DNA of 8,899 bases from an uncultured Thermoleophilia bacterium (GTDB lineage Bacteria > Actinomycetota > Thermoleophilia > Gaiellales > F1-60-MAGs149): contig CADCWC010000160.1 in NCBI GenBank assembly GCA_902806305.1, positions 1 through 8,899 of the forward strand, given 5' to 3'. The first letter of the stretch is position 1. Every line of letters starts with the position of its first letter. Positions 1 to 6,239 of this stretch are shown piece by piece. The position numbers and the translations under genes are program-made. The notes below the pieces were generated by a model. That model made no database searches and was not told the origin of the DNA. It worked only from the letters and a program-made list of their open reading frames with translations.

Positions 1-549
1 GGGGCGGGCATGATGGACGTCCGGAACGCGCTCGTGGAGGCCGGCGGCGACGTCGAGGCGGCGCGCCGGATCCTCCGCGAGAAGGGCATGGCCAAGGCCA
101 ACAAGCTGGCCGGCCGCACGACCACGGAGGGCCGCATCGGCGCCTACGTGCACGGCGGGAACACGAAGGGCGTGCTCGTCGAGGTCCGCTGCGAGACCGA
201 CTTCGTGGCCTCCAACGACAAGATGGGCGAGTTCGTGAAGGACCTGACGCTGCAGATCGTCTCGTCCGAGAACACGCGCTACGTGTCCGTGGACGACGTG
301 CCGGAGGAGGTCCGGGAGGCCGAGCTCGAGGTCTACCGGGCCCAGGCGGCCGACAAGCCCGCGGCGGTGCAGGACAAGATCGCCGAGGGGCGGCTGAAGA
401 AGTGGTACGGCGAGGTCGTCCTGCTCCAGCAGCCGTACTTCCGCGACGAGAGCATGACGGTCGAGGAGCATCGCGCCGCGCTCTCCCGCGAGATGGGGGA
501 GAACATCGAGATCAAGCGCTTCGCCCGGTACGACGTCAAGGCCGGCTAG
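1..549 (+). CDS. tsf: Elongation factor Ts, 5'-truncated by window edge
   Basis: EF-Ts is the cytoplasmic guanine-nucleotide exchange factor that releases GDP from EF-Tu during translation. The reading frame is already open at base 1. The first residues read GAGMMDVRNAL, which matches the family's N-terminal TGAGMMDCKKAL motif in the UBA-like domain. The ATG codons at 10 and 13 are therefore internal, and the true start should lie about 15 codons upstream of the window. A GDV-EAA-LREKG segment follows, then the EF-Tu-contacting TDFVA-N motif (bases 196-213). The rest is the dimerisation/core region, ending with a typical ENIEIKRFARYDV tail. With 182 visible residues plus the missing start, the total would be near 200 aa, the short form of the family (as in Thermus) rather than the about 280-aa E. 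coli form. The stop lies 3 bases before the pyrH ATG. rpsB is expected just upstream, outside the window. Confidence 0.96.
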   Translation, partial: GAGMMDVRNALVEAGGDVEAARRILREKGMAKANKLAGRTTTEGRIGAYVHGGNTKGVLVEVRCETDFVASNDKMGEFVKDLTLQIVSSENTRYVSVDDVPEEVREAELEVYRAQAADKPAAVQDKIAEGRLKKWYGEVVLLQQPYFRDESMTVEEHRAALSREMGENIEIKRFARYDVKAG

Positions 550-552
550 GCG

Positions 553-1401
553 ATGTCCGTCACGCCGACGACGACGGAGTGGCGCCGGCGTGAGCCGTCC
601 GGGCCCGAGCCCGGCGCCGACCCGGACGGCGCGTCCGCCGACGGGCGGGCCGCCTACGGGCGGATCCTGCTGAAGCTGTCCGGCGAGGCGCTCATGGGTG
701 ACCTCGCGTACGGCACCGACCCCGGCCGGGTCGACGCGCTGGCCCGGGCGGTGCGGGACGTGCACGACCTCGGCGTCGAGGTCGCGATCGTCGTCGGCGG
801 CGGCAACATCTTCCGGGGCCTGTCGGCGTCGGCCAAGGGCATGGACCGGGCCTCGGCCGACTACGCGGGCATGCTCGCGACCGTCCTGAACGCGCTGACG
901 GTCCAGGACGCGTGCGAGCGGCTCGGCGTCTACACCCGCGTGCTCTCGGCGCTCGAGATCCAGGAGGTCGCCGAGCCCTACATCCGACGCCGCGCCATCC
1001 GCCACATCGAGAAGGGGCGCGTCGTCATCTTCGCGGGCGGCACCGGCAACCCGTTCTTCACCACGGACACCGCCGCGGCGCTGCGCGCCTGCGAGATCGG
1101 TGCCGAGACGATCCTCATGGGCAAGAACGGGGTGGAGGGCGTGCTCGACGCCGACCCCCGCGTCGACCCGACGGCGCGGCTGATCCCCGAGATCTCGCAC
1201 CTCGAGGCGATCGAGCGGGGCCTGCGGGTGATGGACACCACGGCGCTGTCGCTGTGCATGGAGAACGACATGCCGATCCGCGTCTTCAACGTCAACGACG
1301 AGGCCAACATCGTCCGCGTCACCCGCGGGATGCGGATCGGCACGCTCGTCTCGGCGGGCCCGGCCGCGGGCGGGGACGCGTCCGCCGCCGCCGGTCGGTA
1401 G
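553..1401 (+). CDS. pyrH: UMP kinase (uridylate kinase) with N- and C-terminal extensions
   Basis: PyrH phosphorylates UMP to UDP with ATP in the cytoplasm, feeding pyrimidine nucleotide synthesis. It belongs to the amino-acid kinase fold. Visible motifs are the ATP-site LLKLSGEAL (residues 39-47), VGGGNIFRG (81-89), the MDRASADYAGMLATV UMP/hexamer region (97-111) and GGTGNPFFTTD (162-172). The MGKNGVEGVLDADP and MDTTALSLC segments are also present. The protein is 282 aa against about 240 for the family. About 34 residues precede the usual beginning (YGRILLKLSG starts at residue 35); this leader is rich in Pro, Gly, Asp and Arg and looks disordered. About 16 Ala/Gly-rich residues follow the usual GTLV end. 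No other in-frame ATG, GTG or TTG lies between 553 and the kinase core, so ATG 553 is the only credible start. It follows the tsf stop by 3 bases with no strong Shine-Dalgarno, which suggests coupling to tsf. Confidence 0.96.
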   Translation: MSVTPTTTEWRRREPSGPEPGADPDGASADGRAAYGRILLKLSGEALMGDLAYGTDPGRVDALARAVRDVHDLGVEVAIVVGGGNIFRGLSASAKGMDRASADYAGMLATVLNALTVQDACERLGVYTRVLSALEIQEVAEPYIRRRAIRHIEKGRVVIFAGGTGNPFFTTDTAAALRACEIGAETILMGKNGVEGVLDADPRVDPTARLIPEISHLEAIERGLRVMDTTALSLCMENDMPIRVFNVNDEANIVRVTRGMRIGTLVSAGPAAGGDASAAAGR

Positions 1402-1404
1402 GAT
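1399..1404 (+). promoter_or_regulatory. Candidate internal -10 element before frr
   Basis: TAGGAT fits the actinobacterial TANNNT -10 pattern and shares its first three bases with the pyrH stop codon. A start site 6-7 bases downstream (about 1411) would leave a short leader carrying the frr Shine-Dalgarno. No convincing -35 hexamer is seen 17 bases upstream. The call rests on pattern alone. Confidence 0.35.
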
Positions 1405-1419
1405 CGACACCGCGATGAC

Positions 1420-1426
1420 GGAGGAG
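1420..1426 (+). promoter_or_regulatory. Strong Shine-Dalgarno of frr
   Basis: GGAGGAG lies 5 bases before ATG 1432. It is the best ribosome binding site in the window and fixes the frr start. It excludes ATG 1415, which lies upstream of it and is out of frame. Confidence 0.85.
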
Positions 1427-1431
1427 AACGC

Positions 1432-1989
1432 ATGCTCGACGACCTGCTGAGCGACGCCCGGCGCCGCATGGAGCGGAGCGTCGAGTCGACCAAGGGCGAA
1501 TTCGGCACCGTGCGGACGGGCCGGGCCTCGACCTCGCTGCTCGACCGGATCCAGGTCGACTACTACGGCACGCGGACGCCGCTCAACCAGCTCGCCACGA
1601 TCTCGGTGCCCGAGCCCCGGATGCTCGTCGTGACGCCCTTCGACAAGAGCTCCATCAAGGAGATCGAGAAGGCGATCCGGGAGTCGGACCTCGGGGTCAA
1701 CCCGTCGAACGACGGCAAGATCATCCGCCTGCCGCTCCCCGCGCTGACCGAGGAGCGGCGGCGCGAGCTCGTCAAGGTCGTCCGCGGCCTGGCCGAGGAC
1801 GGGCGCGTCGCGGTGCGCAACGTGCGCCGCGACACCCTGCACGGGACGAAGGAGCTCGAGCGCGAGGGCGAGGCGGGCGCCGACGACGTGCGACGGGCCG
1901 AGGACCGCGTGCAGAAGCTGACCGACGAGCACGTGGCCCAGATCGACGCCGCGCTGAAGCACAAGGAAGAGGAGATCCTGGAGGTCTGA
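1432..1989 (+). CDS. frr: Ribosome recycling factor
   Basis: RRF acts with EF-G in the cytoplasm to split the post-termination ribosome complex. The 185-aa length equals the usual bacterial length, so the gene is complete. The N-terminal helix of domain I carries the MERSVESTKGEFGTVRTGRA stretch, including the conserved RTGRAS. Domain II follows with YYG-TPLNQLA (the RRF YYG-xxTPL signature), PEPRMLVV-PFDKS, and IEKAI--SDLGVNPSNDG with IIRLPLP-LTEERR. The closing long helices contain the conserved RNVRRD arginines and a charged tail ending KEEEILEV. The start is ATG 1432, set by the GGAGGAG ribosome site. The gap from pyrH is 30 bases and holds a possible internal promoter, so frr may be expressed both with pyrH and separately. 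pyrH-frr adjacency is one of the most conserved gene pairs in bacteria. Confidence 0.97.
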   Translation: MLDDLLSDARRRMERSVESTKGEFGTVRTGRASTSLLDRIQVDYYGTRTPLNQLATISVPEPRMLVVTPFDKSSIKEIEKAIRESDLGVNPSNDGKIIRLPLPALTEERRRELVKVVRGLAEDGRVAVRNVRRDTLHGTKELEREGEAGADDVRRAEDRVQKLTDEHVAQIDAALKHKEEEILEV

Positions 1990-2031
1990 CGGCCTCCGGA
2001 CGGGGCCGCTCCGGCTCGTCGGCTCCCCGTG

Positions 2032-2784
2032 ATGCTCGACCGCTTCCGCCTCCCGCGCCGGATGCCGCGCAGCGAGCCGGAGCTGCCCGCGTCGGCGCGG
2101 ACCGTGGCGATCATCATGGACGGCAACGGCCGTTGGGCCCGCAAGCGCGGCCTGCCGGTCCTGGCCGGCCACCGGGCCGGCACGGCGGCGTTGCGCCGGA
2201 CGGTCGAGGCCGCGCCGGGCCTCGGCATCCGGTCGCTCTGCGTCTACGCGTTCTCGACCGAGAACTGGTCGCGCTCTGACGACGAGGTCCGCGACCTGAT
2301 GGACCTGTTCCGCCACACGATCCGCACCGAGTTCCCGCAGCTGCACCGGCAGGGGGTGCGGATCCGCTTCCAGGGCCGGCGCGACCGGGTCTCCGACGAG
2401 CTGCTCGGGCTGATGACGGGCATCGAGGAGCAGACGGCCGGGAACGAGCGGCTCGACCTGTACGTCGCCTTCGACTACGGCGGCCGGGCGGAGATCGTCG
2501 ACGCCTGCCGGCGACTCGTGGCGGACGGCGTCCGGGTCGAGGAGATCGACTCCGCCGCGCTCCAGGCTCGACTGGCCCGCCCCGAGCTGCCCGACCCCGA
2601 CCTCGTCATCCGGACCTCGGGCGAGCGCCGGCTGTCGAACTTCCTGCTCTGGCAGGCGGCCTACGCGGAGCTCGTCTTCACGCCGACGCTCTGGCCCGAC
2701 TTCGACGGCGAGGCGCTGCGGGCCGCGCTCCAGGAGTACGCAGGCCGCAGGCGCCGCTTCGGCGGGCGCGCCGGAGACCGGTGA
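2032..2784 (+). CDS. uppS: Isoprenyl transferase (undecaprenyl diphosphate synthase, cis-prenyltransferase)
   Basis: This enzyme condenses isopentenyl diphosphate onto farnesyl diphosphate in cis to make the C55 lipid carrier for peptidoglycan and other wall polymers. It acts at the cytoplasmic membrane face. Visible family motifs are AIIMDGNGRWARKRG with catalytic Asp30 (counting from ATG 2032), the GH--G substrate segment, and VYAFSTENWSR. FDYGGRAEIVDA follows (usually NYGGR), then DLVIRTSGERRLSNFLLWQ and the Y-E--FTPTLWPDF end. The length of 250 aa is normal for the family. GTG 2029 immediately precedes ATG 2032 and could also be used; neither has a clear Shine-Dalgarno, and ATG 2062 is a third option. 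The 42-base gap after frr shows no obvious promoter. Its stop overlaps the cdsA GTG start. Whether the product is C55 or a shorter chain cannot be judged from the sequence alone. Confidence 0.94.
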   Translation: MLDRFRLPRRMPRSEPELPASARTVAIIMDGNGRWARKRGLPVLAGHRAGTAALRRTVEAAPGLGIRSLCVYAFSTENWSRSDDEVRDLMDLFRHTIRTEFPQLHRQGVRIRFQGRRDRVSDELLGLMTGIEEQTAGNERLDLYVAFDYGGRAEIVDACRRLVADGVRVEEIDSAALQARLARPELPDPDLVIRTSGERRLSNFLLWQAAYAELVFTPTLWPDFDGEALRAALQEYAGRRRRFGGRAGDR

Positions 2785-3584
2785 GCCCGCTCGTCAACCG
2801 CATCGTCGTCGGGGTCCCGCTCGCGGTCGGCACGCTCGCCGCGCTCTGGGTGGGCGGGACGCCCCTGGCGCTCGTCGGCATCGCCTTCGCGCTCCTCGGC
2901 CTCGACGAGCTCTACCGGATGGGCCGACGCTACCGGCCGATCGTCCTCGCCGGTCAGCTCGGCGGTCTGGCCATCGTGGCCGGGGCGCACTGGGGCGGCA
3001 TCGAGTGGATGCTCCTGCCGATCCCGCTCACGCTGCTCGCCACGTTCCTGCTCACGGCCGTCGTCGCCGGACGCAGCTCGGCCACCGTCTCGATCGCCCT
3101 GACGCTGCTCGGGCCGTGCTGGATCGCGCTCGGCATCGGGTTCCTGCTGCTCTTGCGGACCGCCGGACCGGACGACGACTACGGCCTGAACCTCGTGCTC
3201 GCCACGCTGCTCGGCGTCTGGGCGTCGGACATCTTCGCCTACTTCGGCGGCCGCACGTACGGCCGACGCAAGCTCGCCCCGGCCATCTCCCCCGGCAAGA
3301 CGGTGGAGGGCTTCCTGACCGGCCTCGTGCTCGGCACGGCGGTCGTCTGGTTCACCCTCTACGGCCAGGGCGTCGGGCAGGGCGAGGCGCTCGTGGTCGG
3401 ACTGGTGATCTGCGTCGCGTCCCCGCTCGGCGACCTGTTCGAGTCGTTCGTGAAGCGCGACCTGGGGGTGAAGGACTCGGGTCGCACGCTCGGGGCGCAC
3501 GGCGGCGTGCTCGACCGCATCGACGCGCTGCTCTTCGCGGGGCCGGCCTCGTACATCGCGCTCGACCTGCTGGGGGCGCTCTAG
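2781..3584 (+). CDS. cdsA: Phosphatidate cytidylyltransferase (CDP-diglyceride synthase)
   Basis: CdsA is a polytopic membrane enzyme that converts phosphatidic acid and CTP to CDP-diacylglycerol, the precursor of all bacterial phospholipids. The 267-aa protein has repeated hydrophobic segments (about 8-23, 28-40, 54-70, 77-96, 102-125, 137-155, 176-194, 203-214 and 250-266). Between them lie the conserved D-FAYFGGR-YGRRKLAP-ISPGKT-EG loop (about 150-177) and the complete C-terminal CdsA signature at residues 222-248. That signature contains S-x-V-K-R, then K-D, HGG and DRID, and matches the PROSITE CDS pattern at every position I checked. The start is GTG 2781, overlapping the uppS stop in a GTGA, with a short GGAG 4 bases upstream, so translation is probably coupled to uppS. 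It is followed by a 177-base gap with hairpins. Confidence 0.96.
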   Translation: MSPLVNRIVVGVPLAVGTLAALWVGGTPLALVGIAFALLGLDELYRMGRRYRPIVLAGQLGGLAIVAGAHWGGIEWMLLPIPLTLLATFLLTAVVAGRSSATVSIALTLLGPCWIALGIGFLLLLRTAGPDDDYGLNLVLATLLGVWASDIFAYFGGRTYGRRKLAPAISPGKTVEGFLTGLVLGTAVVWFTLYGQGVGQGEALVVGLVICVASPLGDLFESFVKRDLGVKDSGRTLGAHGGVLDRIDALLFAGPASYIALDLLGAL

Positions 3585-3588
3585 GACC

Positions 3589-3620
3589 CGCCCGCCGGGC
3601 GTCGGCGCGCGAGGTGCGCG
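3589..3620 (+). terminator. Two small GC hairpins just after cdsA
   Basis: CGCCC-GCC-GGGCG (3589-3601) begins 4 bases after the cdsA stop, and CGCGC-GAGGT-GCGCG (3606-3620) follows directly. Both are 5-bp perfect stems with no T-run. In such GC-rich DNA small stems are common by chance, so a role in transcription termination or mRNA 3'-end protection is only a suggestion. Confidence 0.3.
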
Positions 3621-3652
3621 TCGAGGCGGTCGCCGAGCATCCTGGCCCGGCT

Positions 3653-3683
3653 CGCTCGTCTGCACCGGCCGTGCGGACGAGCG
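3653..3683 (+). repeat. Strong 13-bp intergenic hairpin between cdsA and dxr
   Basis: The arm CGCTCGTCTGCAC (3653-3665) pairs with GTGCGGACGAGCG (3671-3683) around the 5-base loop CGGCC. Twelve pairs are Watson-Crick and one is a U-G wobble in the + strand RNA. It lies about 70 bases after the cdsA stop and about 67 bases before the dxr -10 box. No T-run follows on either strand, so it is not a classical rho-independent terminator. It could be a U-less terminator of the cdsA unit, an RNA stability element or a protein binding site. Confidence 0.6.
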
Positions 3684-3749
3684 CACCCCGTCACACCGCG
3701 GCAAGCGCACCGTGAGGCCTCCGCAACGGGCGGGCCTCCCCGACGCCGA

Positions 3750-3755
3750 TAGAGT
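3750..3755 (+). promoter_or_regulatory. Candidate leaderless promoter -10 of dxr
   Basis: TAGAGT fits TANNNT and ends 6 bases before GTG 3762, so transcription would begin at or next to the start codon. No Shine-Dalgarno precedes that GTG, which agrees with a leaderless mRNA. No TTGACA-like -35 is seen. The surrounding GCCGATAGAGTG is nearly repeated before ispG. Confidence 0.55.
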
Positions 3756-3761
3756 GTGCCG

Positions 3762-4910
3762 GTGAGACGCGTGGTGATCCTCGGCGCGACCGGGTCGGTC
3801 GGCCGGCAGGCCCTCGACGTCGTCGCCGGCCAGCTCGGCCTCGAGCTCGTCGGCCTCTCGGCCCGACGCTCCGTCGAGCCGCTCCTGGAGGCAGCGGTCG
3901 CCCACGGCGTCGGCCGCGTCGCCGTCACGGAGCCCGCGGCCGCCGCCCGGGCGGCAGGCGCGTTCGCCGGTGAGGTCCTCGGCGGGCCGGACGGCCTCCT
4001 CCGACTCGTCCGGGAGGCGGAGGCCGACGTCGTCCTGAACGCCGTCGTCGGCGCGGCCGGGCTGGCCGCGAGCCTCGCCACCCTCGAGGCGGGCGCCGAC
4101 CTCGCGCTCGCGAACAAGGAGAGCCTGATCGCGGGCGGCCCGCTCGTCCTGGCGGCGCTCGCCCGCTCCGGCCGGCGACTGCTGCCGGTCGACTCCGAGC
4201 ACTCGGCGGTGCTCCAGTGCCTGGGGGGCGTCGACGGGGACGGGCCCGAGGGCATCGTCCTGACCGCCTCCGGGGGACCATTCCGCGGCCGGACGACGGA
4301 CGAGCTCGCGGACGTCACACGGTCCGAGGCGCTCGCGCATCCGACCTGGGCGATGGGCGCCAAGATCACCGTCGACTCGGCCACGCTGATGAACAAGGGC
4401 CTCGAGGTCATCGAGGCGCACGTGCTGTTCGGCGTGCCGTACGACCGCATCGAGGTCGTCGTGCATCCCCAGTCGATCGTGCACGGCCTCGTCCGGCTCC
4501 GCGACGGGGCGCTGCTCGCGCACCTCGGCTGCCCGGACATGTGCGTGCCGATCTCCTACGCGCTCACGTACCCCGAGCGCGCCGCGACGACGGCGCCACG
4601 ACTCGACCTGACGCAGGCGTTCTCGCTCGACTTCGAGCCGCCCGACCTCGACACCTTCCGCTGTCTGGCGCTGGCCCGCGAGGCGGGCGAGGCGGGCGGC
4701 ACCGCGCCCTGCGTCCTGAACGCCGCGAACGAGGCCGCGGTCGACGCGTTCCTGGACGGACGGATCCGGTTCCTCGACATCGCCGCGCTCGTGGCCGGAG
4801 CGCTCGAGCGCGTCGCCGCAGAGCCGGTCGTCTCCCTGGCGCAGCTCGCGGAGGCCGACGCGACCGCCCGAGCGGCCGTCTCCGACCGGCTGGCGGTGAG
4901 CGCCCGATGA
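3762..4910 (+). CDS. dxr: 1-deoxy-D-xylulose 5-phosphate reductoisomerase
   Basis: Dxr (IspC) converts DXP to 2-C-methyl-D-erythritol 4-phosphate with NADPH and a divalent metal; this is the first committed step of the MEP isoprenoid pathway, in the cytoplasm. Numbering is from GTG 3762 (382 aa, normal length). The NADPH-binding loop GATGSVG is at 8-14 and LANKESL at 117-123. The metal ligands sit in VDSEHS (Asp144, Glu146) and MNKGLEVIEAH (Glu215, with Asn211 and Lys212). The flexible lid HPTWAMGAKITVDSAT is at about 193-208, followed by HPQSIVHG, CPDMCVPISYAL and the C-terminal NAANEAAVDAFL. A GTG at 3756 would add two residues. I prefer 3762 because it gives the typical MRRVVILGATG beginning and sits at the predicted transcription start. 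The stop overlaps the rseP ATG (ATGA), so the two genes form one unit. Confidence 0.96.
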   Translation: MRRVVILGATGSVGRQALDVVAGQLGLELVGLSARRSVEPLLEAAVAHGVGRVAVTEPAAAARAAGAFAGEVLGGPDGLLRLVREAEADVVLNAVVGAAGLAASLATLEAGADLALANKESLIAGGPLVLAALARSGRRLLPVDSEHSAVLQCLGGVDGDGPEGIVLTASGGPFRGRTTDELADVTRSEALAHPTWAMGAKITVDSATLMNKGLEVIEAHVLFGVPYDRIEVVVHPQSIVHGLVRLRDGALLAHLGCPDMCVPISYALTYPERAATTAPRLDLTQAFSLDFEPPDLDTFRCLALAREAGEAGGTAPCVLNAANEAAVDAFLDGRIRFLDIAALVAGALERVAAEPVVSLAQLAEADATARAAVSDRLAVSAR

Positions 4911-6172
4911 GCCTGCTCGTCCCGATCCTCGGGCTCCTGTTCCTGATCCTGATCCACGAGGCCGGCCACTTCCTGGTCGCGAAGGCCGTCGGTGCGCGGG
5001 CGACCAAGTTCTACGTCGGCTTCCCGCCTGCCGTGGCCCGCAGGCAGTTCCGCGGCACCGAGTACGGGCTCGGAGCGATCCCGCTCGGCGGCTACGTCCG
5101 CATCGTCGGGATGATGCGCCCCCAGGTCGACGACCTCTACCGGGTGGAGGACGCCGCGGAGGAGGCCGCGCTGCGGGCCGAAGGCGGCCGGCTCGACGAG
5201 CTGACGCCCGCCGTCCGCGAGCTGAGCGGCGCCATGCGCGCCGGGCGGTTCTCGGACGTGCCCGAGCTGGTCGAGCGGGCGCTCGAGGCGCTCGAGGTCG
5301 AGCGGCCGCACCTGCACGAGCGGACCCACGCCCAGGCCCACAAGGACCTGCTGCGGATCGCCGAGGAGGCCGACCCGCGCGCCTACTGGCGCCTCGCCGT
5401 GTGGCGACGCGTCGCCATCATCTTCGCCGGCCCGGGCGTCAACATCGCCGCCGCCTTCCTGATCCTGGCGGGCTTCTTCATGGTCGGCATCCCGCAACTC
5501 GAGCCGACCCGCCAGGTCGCCGCGGTGGTCGCGAGCTCGCCCGCCGCCGAGGCGGGCCTGCAGCGCGGCGACGAGATCGTCGCCGTGGACGGCCGACCGC
5601 TGAGCGAGCCGGCCGGGATCCGCGACGCCGTCCAGGCCGCGGACGGCCGACCGATCACGCTGACGGTCCGCCGCGACGGCGCCGAGCGCACGCTCGAACC
5701 GCAGGCCGCACGGCAGGTCGAGGGGCGCTGGCAGCTCGGGCTGCAGTTCGGCACCGAACGCGTCGGCACGCAGCGCTTCGGCCCGGTCGAGTCCACGCGG
5801 CTGGCGTTCGAGAACCTGACCGGCGCGACCGAGGCGACGCTCGTCCGGCTCAAGGAGATCGCGTTCGGGGAGGGTCGGGAGGACCTGACCACGGTGGTCG
5901 GCATCGTGGATCAGTCGCGACCGACCGTCTCGGACGGCTCCTACCCCTTCGTCCTGGCGATGATCTCGCTGGCCCTCGCCATCTTCAACCTGCTCCCGTT
6001 CATGCCGCTCGACGGCGGCCACATCCTGTTCGCGTTGATCGAGCGGGCGCGCGGTGGCAAGCCGGTGTCCCGAGGGGTCGTCTCGCGGGTCTCGGTGGTC
6101 GGCATCGCGCTGATGCTGATGCTGTTCTTCGTGGGACTGTCGAACGACGTCACGCGCCTGCAGGGCCCGTAG
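4907..6172 (+). CDS. rseP: Site-2 intramembrane metalloprotease of the RseP/RasP family (M50)
   Basis: This membrane zinc protease cuts single-pass membrane proteins within the bilayer, typically anti-sigma factors or signal-peptide remnants in envelope stress responses. In the 421-aa product the first membrane helix carries HEAGH at residues 17-21 (zinc His17 and His21, catalytic Glu18). GGYVRIVGM, the membrane-associated beta-loop motif, is at 61-69. A second membrane helix begins near RRVAIIFAGPGVN (about 167-190). One PDZ domain lies at about 195-262 on the outside, with the paired phrases VDGRPL and ADGRPI. NLLPFMPLDGG at 361-371 supplies the third zinc ligand, Asp369, and a last hydrophobic helix is near 395-410. 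Residues about 71-164 form a charged, probably helical insertion not explained by the core fold. ATG 4907 overlaps the dxr stop, with GGTGAG 6 bases upstream. The substrate cannot be told from the window. Confidence 0.94.
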   Translation: MSLLVPILGLLFLILIHEAGHFLVAKAVGARATKFYVGFPPAVARRQFRGTEYGLGAIPLGGYVRIVGMMRPQVDDLYRVEDAAEEAALRAEGGRLDELTPAVRELSGAMRAGRFSDVPELVERALEALEVERPHLHERTHAQAHKDLLRIAEEADPRAYWRLAVWRRVAIIFAGPGVNIAAAFLILAGFFMVGIPQLEPTRQVAAVVASSPAAEAGLQRGDEIVAVDGRPLSEPAGIRDAVQAADGRPITLTVRRDGAERTLEPQAARQVEGRWQLGLQFGTERVGTQRFGPVESTRLAFENLTGATEATLVRLKEIAFGEGREDLTTVVGIVDQSRPTVSDGSYPFVLAMISLALAIFNLLPFMPLDGGHILFALIERARGGKPVSRGVVSRVSVVGIALMLMLFFVGLSNDVTRLQGP

Positions 6173-6225
6173 GGCGATCACCGCCGCGGAAACGGGGACA
6201 ACGGCGCTCGGACGGTCGTCGACGA

Positions 6226-6231
6226 GGGAGG
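6226..6231 (+). promoter_or_regulatory. Shine-Dalgarno of the ferredoxin gene
   Basis: GGGAGG lies 8 bases before ATG 6240 and supports that start. The 67-base gap after rseP shows no clear TANNNT box at a useful distance, so the gene may be read through from dxr-rseP. Confidence 0.75.
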
Positions 6232-6239
6232 CCCGCCGC

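Larger units (their letters stand above)
3585..3761 (+). other. Largest intergenic region (cdsA-dxr)
   Basis: No credible gene is seen here: the open frames crossing it are continuations of shadow frames of cdsA and dxr. It contains two small hairpins, the 13-bp hairpin, and a direct repeat GGCCTCC at 3716-3722 and 3733-3739 (17 bases apart). It ends with the dxr -10 element. The layout fits the end of the tsf-to-cdsA unit followed by a separate promoter for dxr-rseP. Confidence 0.7.

Noticed and set aside
10..15. ATG codons at 10 and 13 as the tsf start
   Set aside because: The three residues before them (GAG) match the conserved TGAGMMD motif, so the gene begins upstream of the window.
1996..2014. 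CCGGA...TCCGG inverted repeat between frr and uppS
   Set aside because: The stem is only 5 bp with a 9-base loop and no T-run, too weak to call a terminator.
2661..4523. 620-codon open frame on the minus strand across uppS end, cdsA and most of dxr
   Set aside because: It is antisense to three confidently identified genes. Its product is a low-complexity Arg/Asp/Glu/Ala/Gly mix with no recognisable motif, as expected when G/C-biased third positions remove stop codons from the opposite frame.
4217..4906. Upstream extension of the rseP frame, which would make a 651-aa fusion
   Set aside because: This part is an arginine-rich shadow of dxr. The HEAGH-bearing protease begins naturally at ATG 4907, with a stop/start overlap and a ribosome site.
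5587..5654. Repeated GGACGGCCGACCG in rseP
   Set aside because: Both copies encode DGRP within the same PDZ region using preferred codons. This is coincidental codon-level repetition, not a repeat element.
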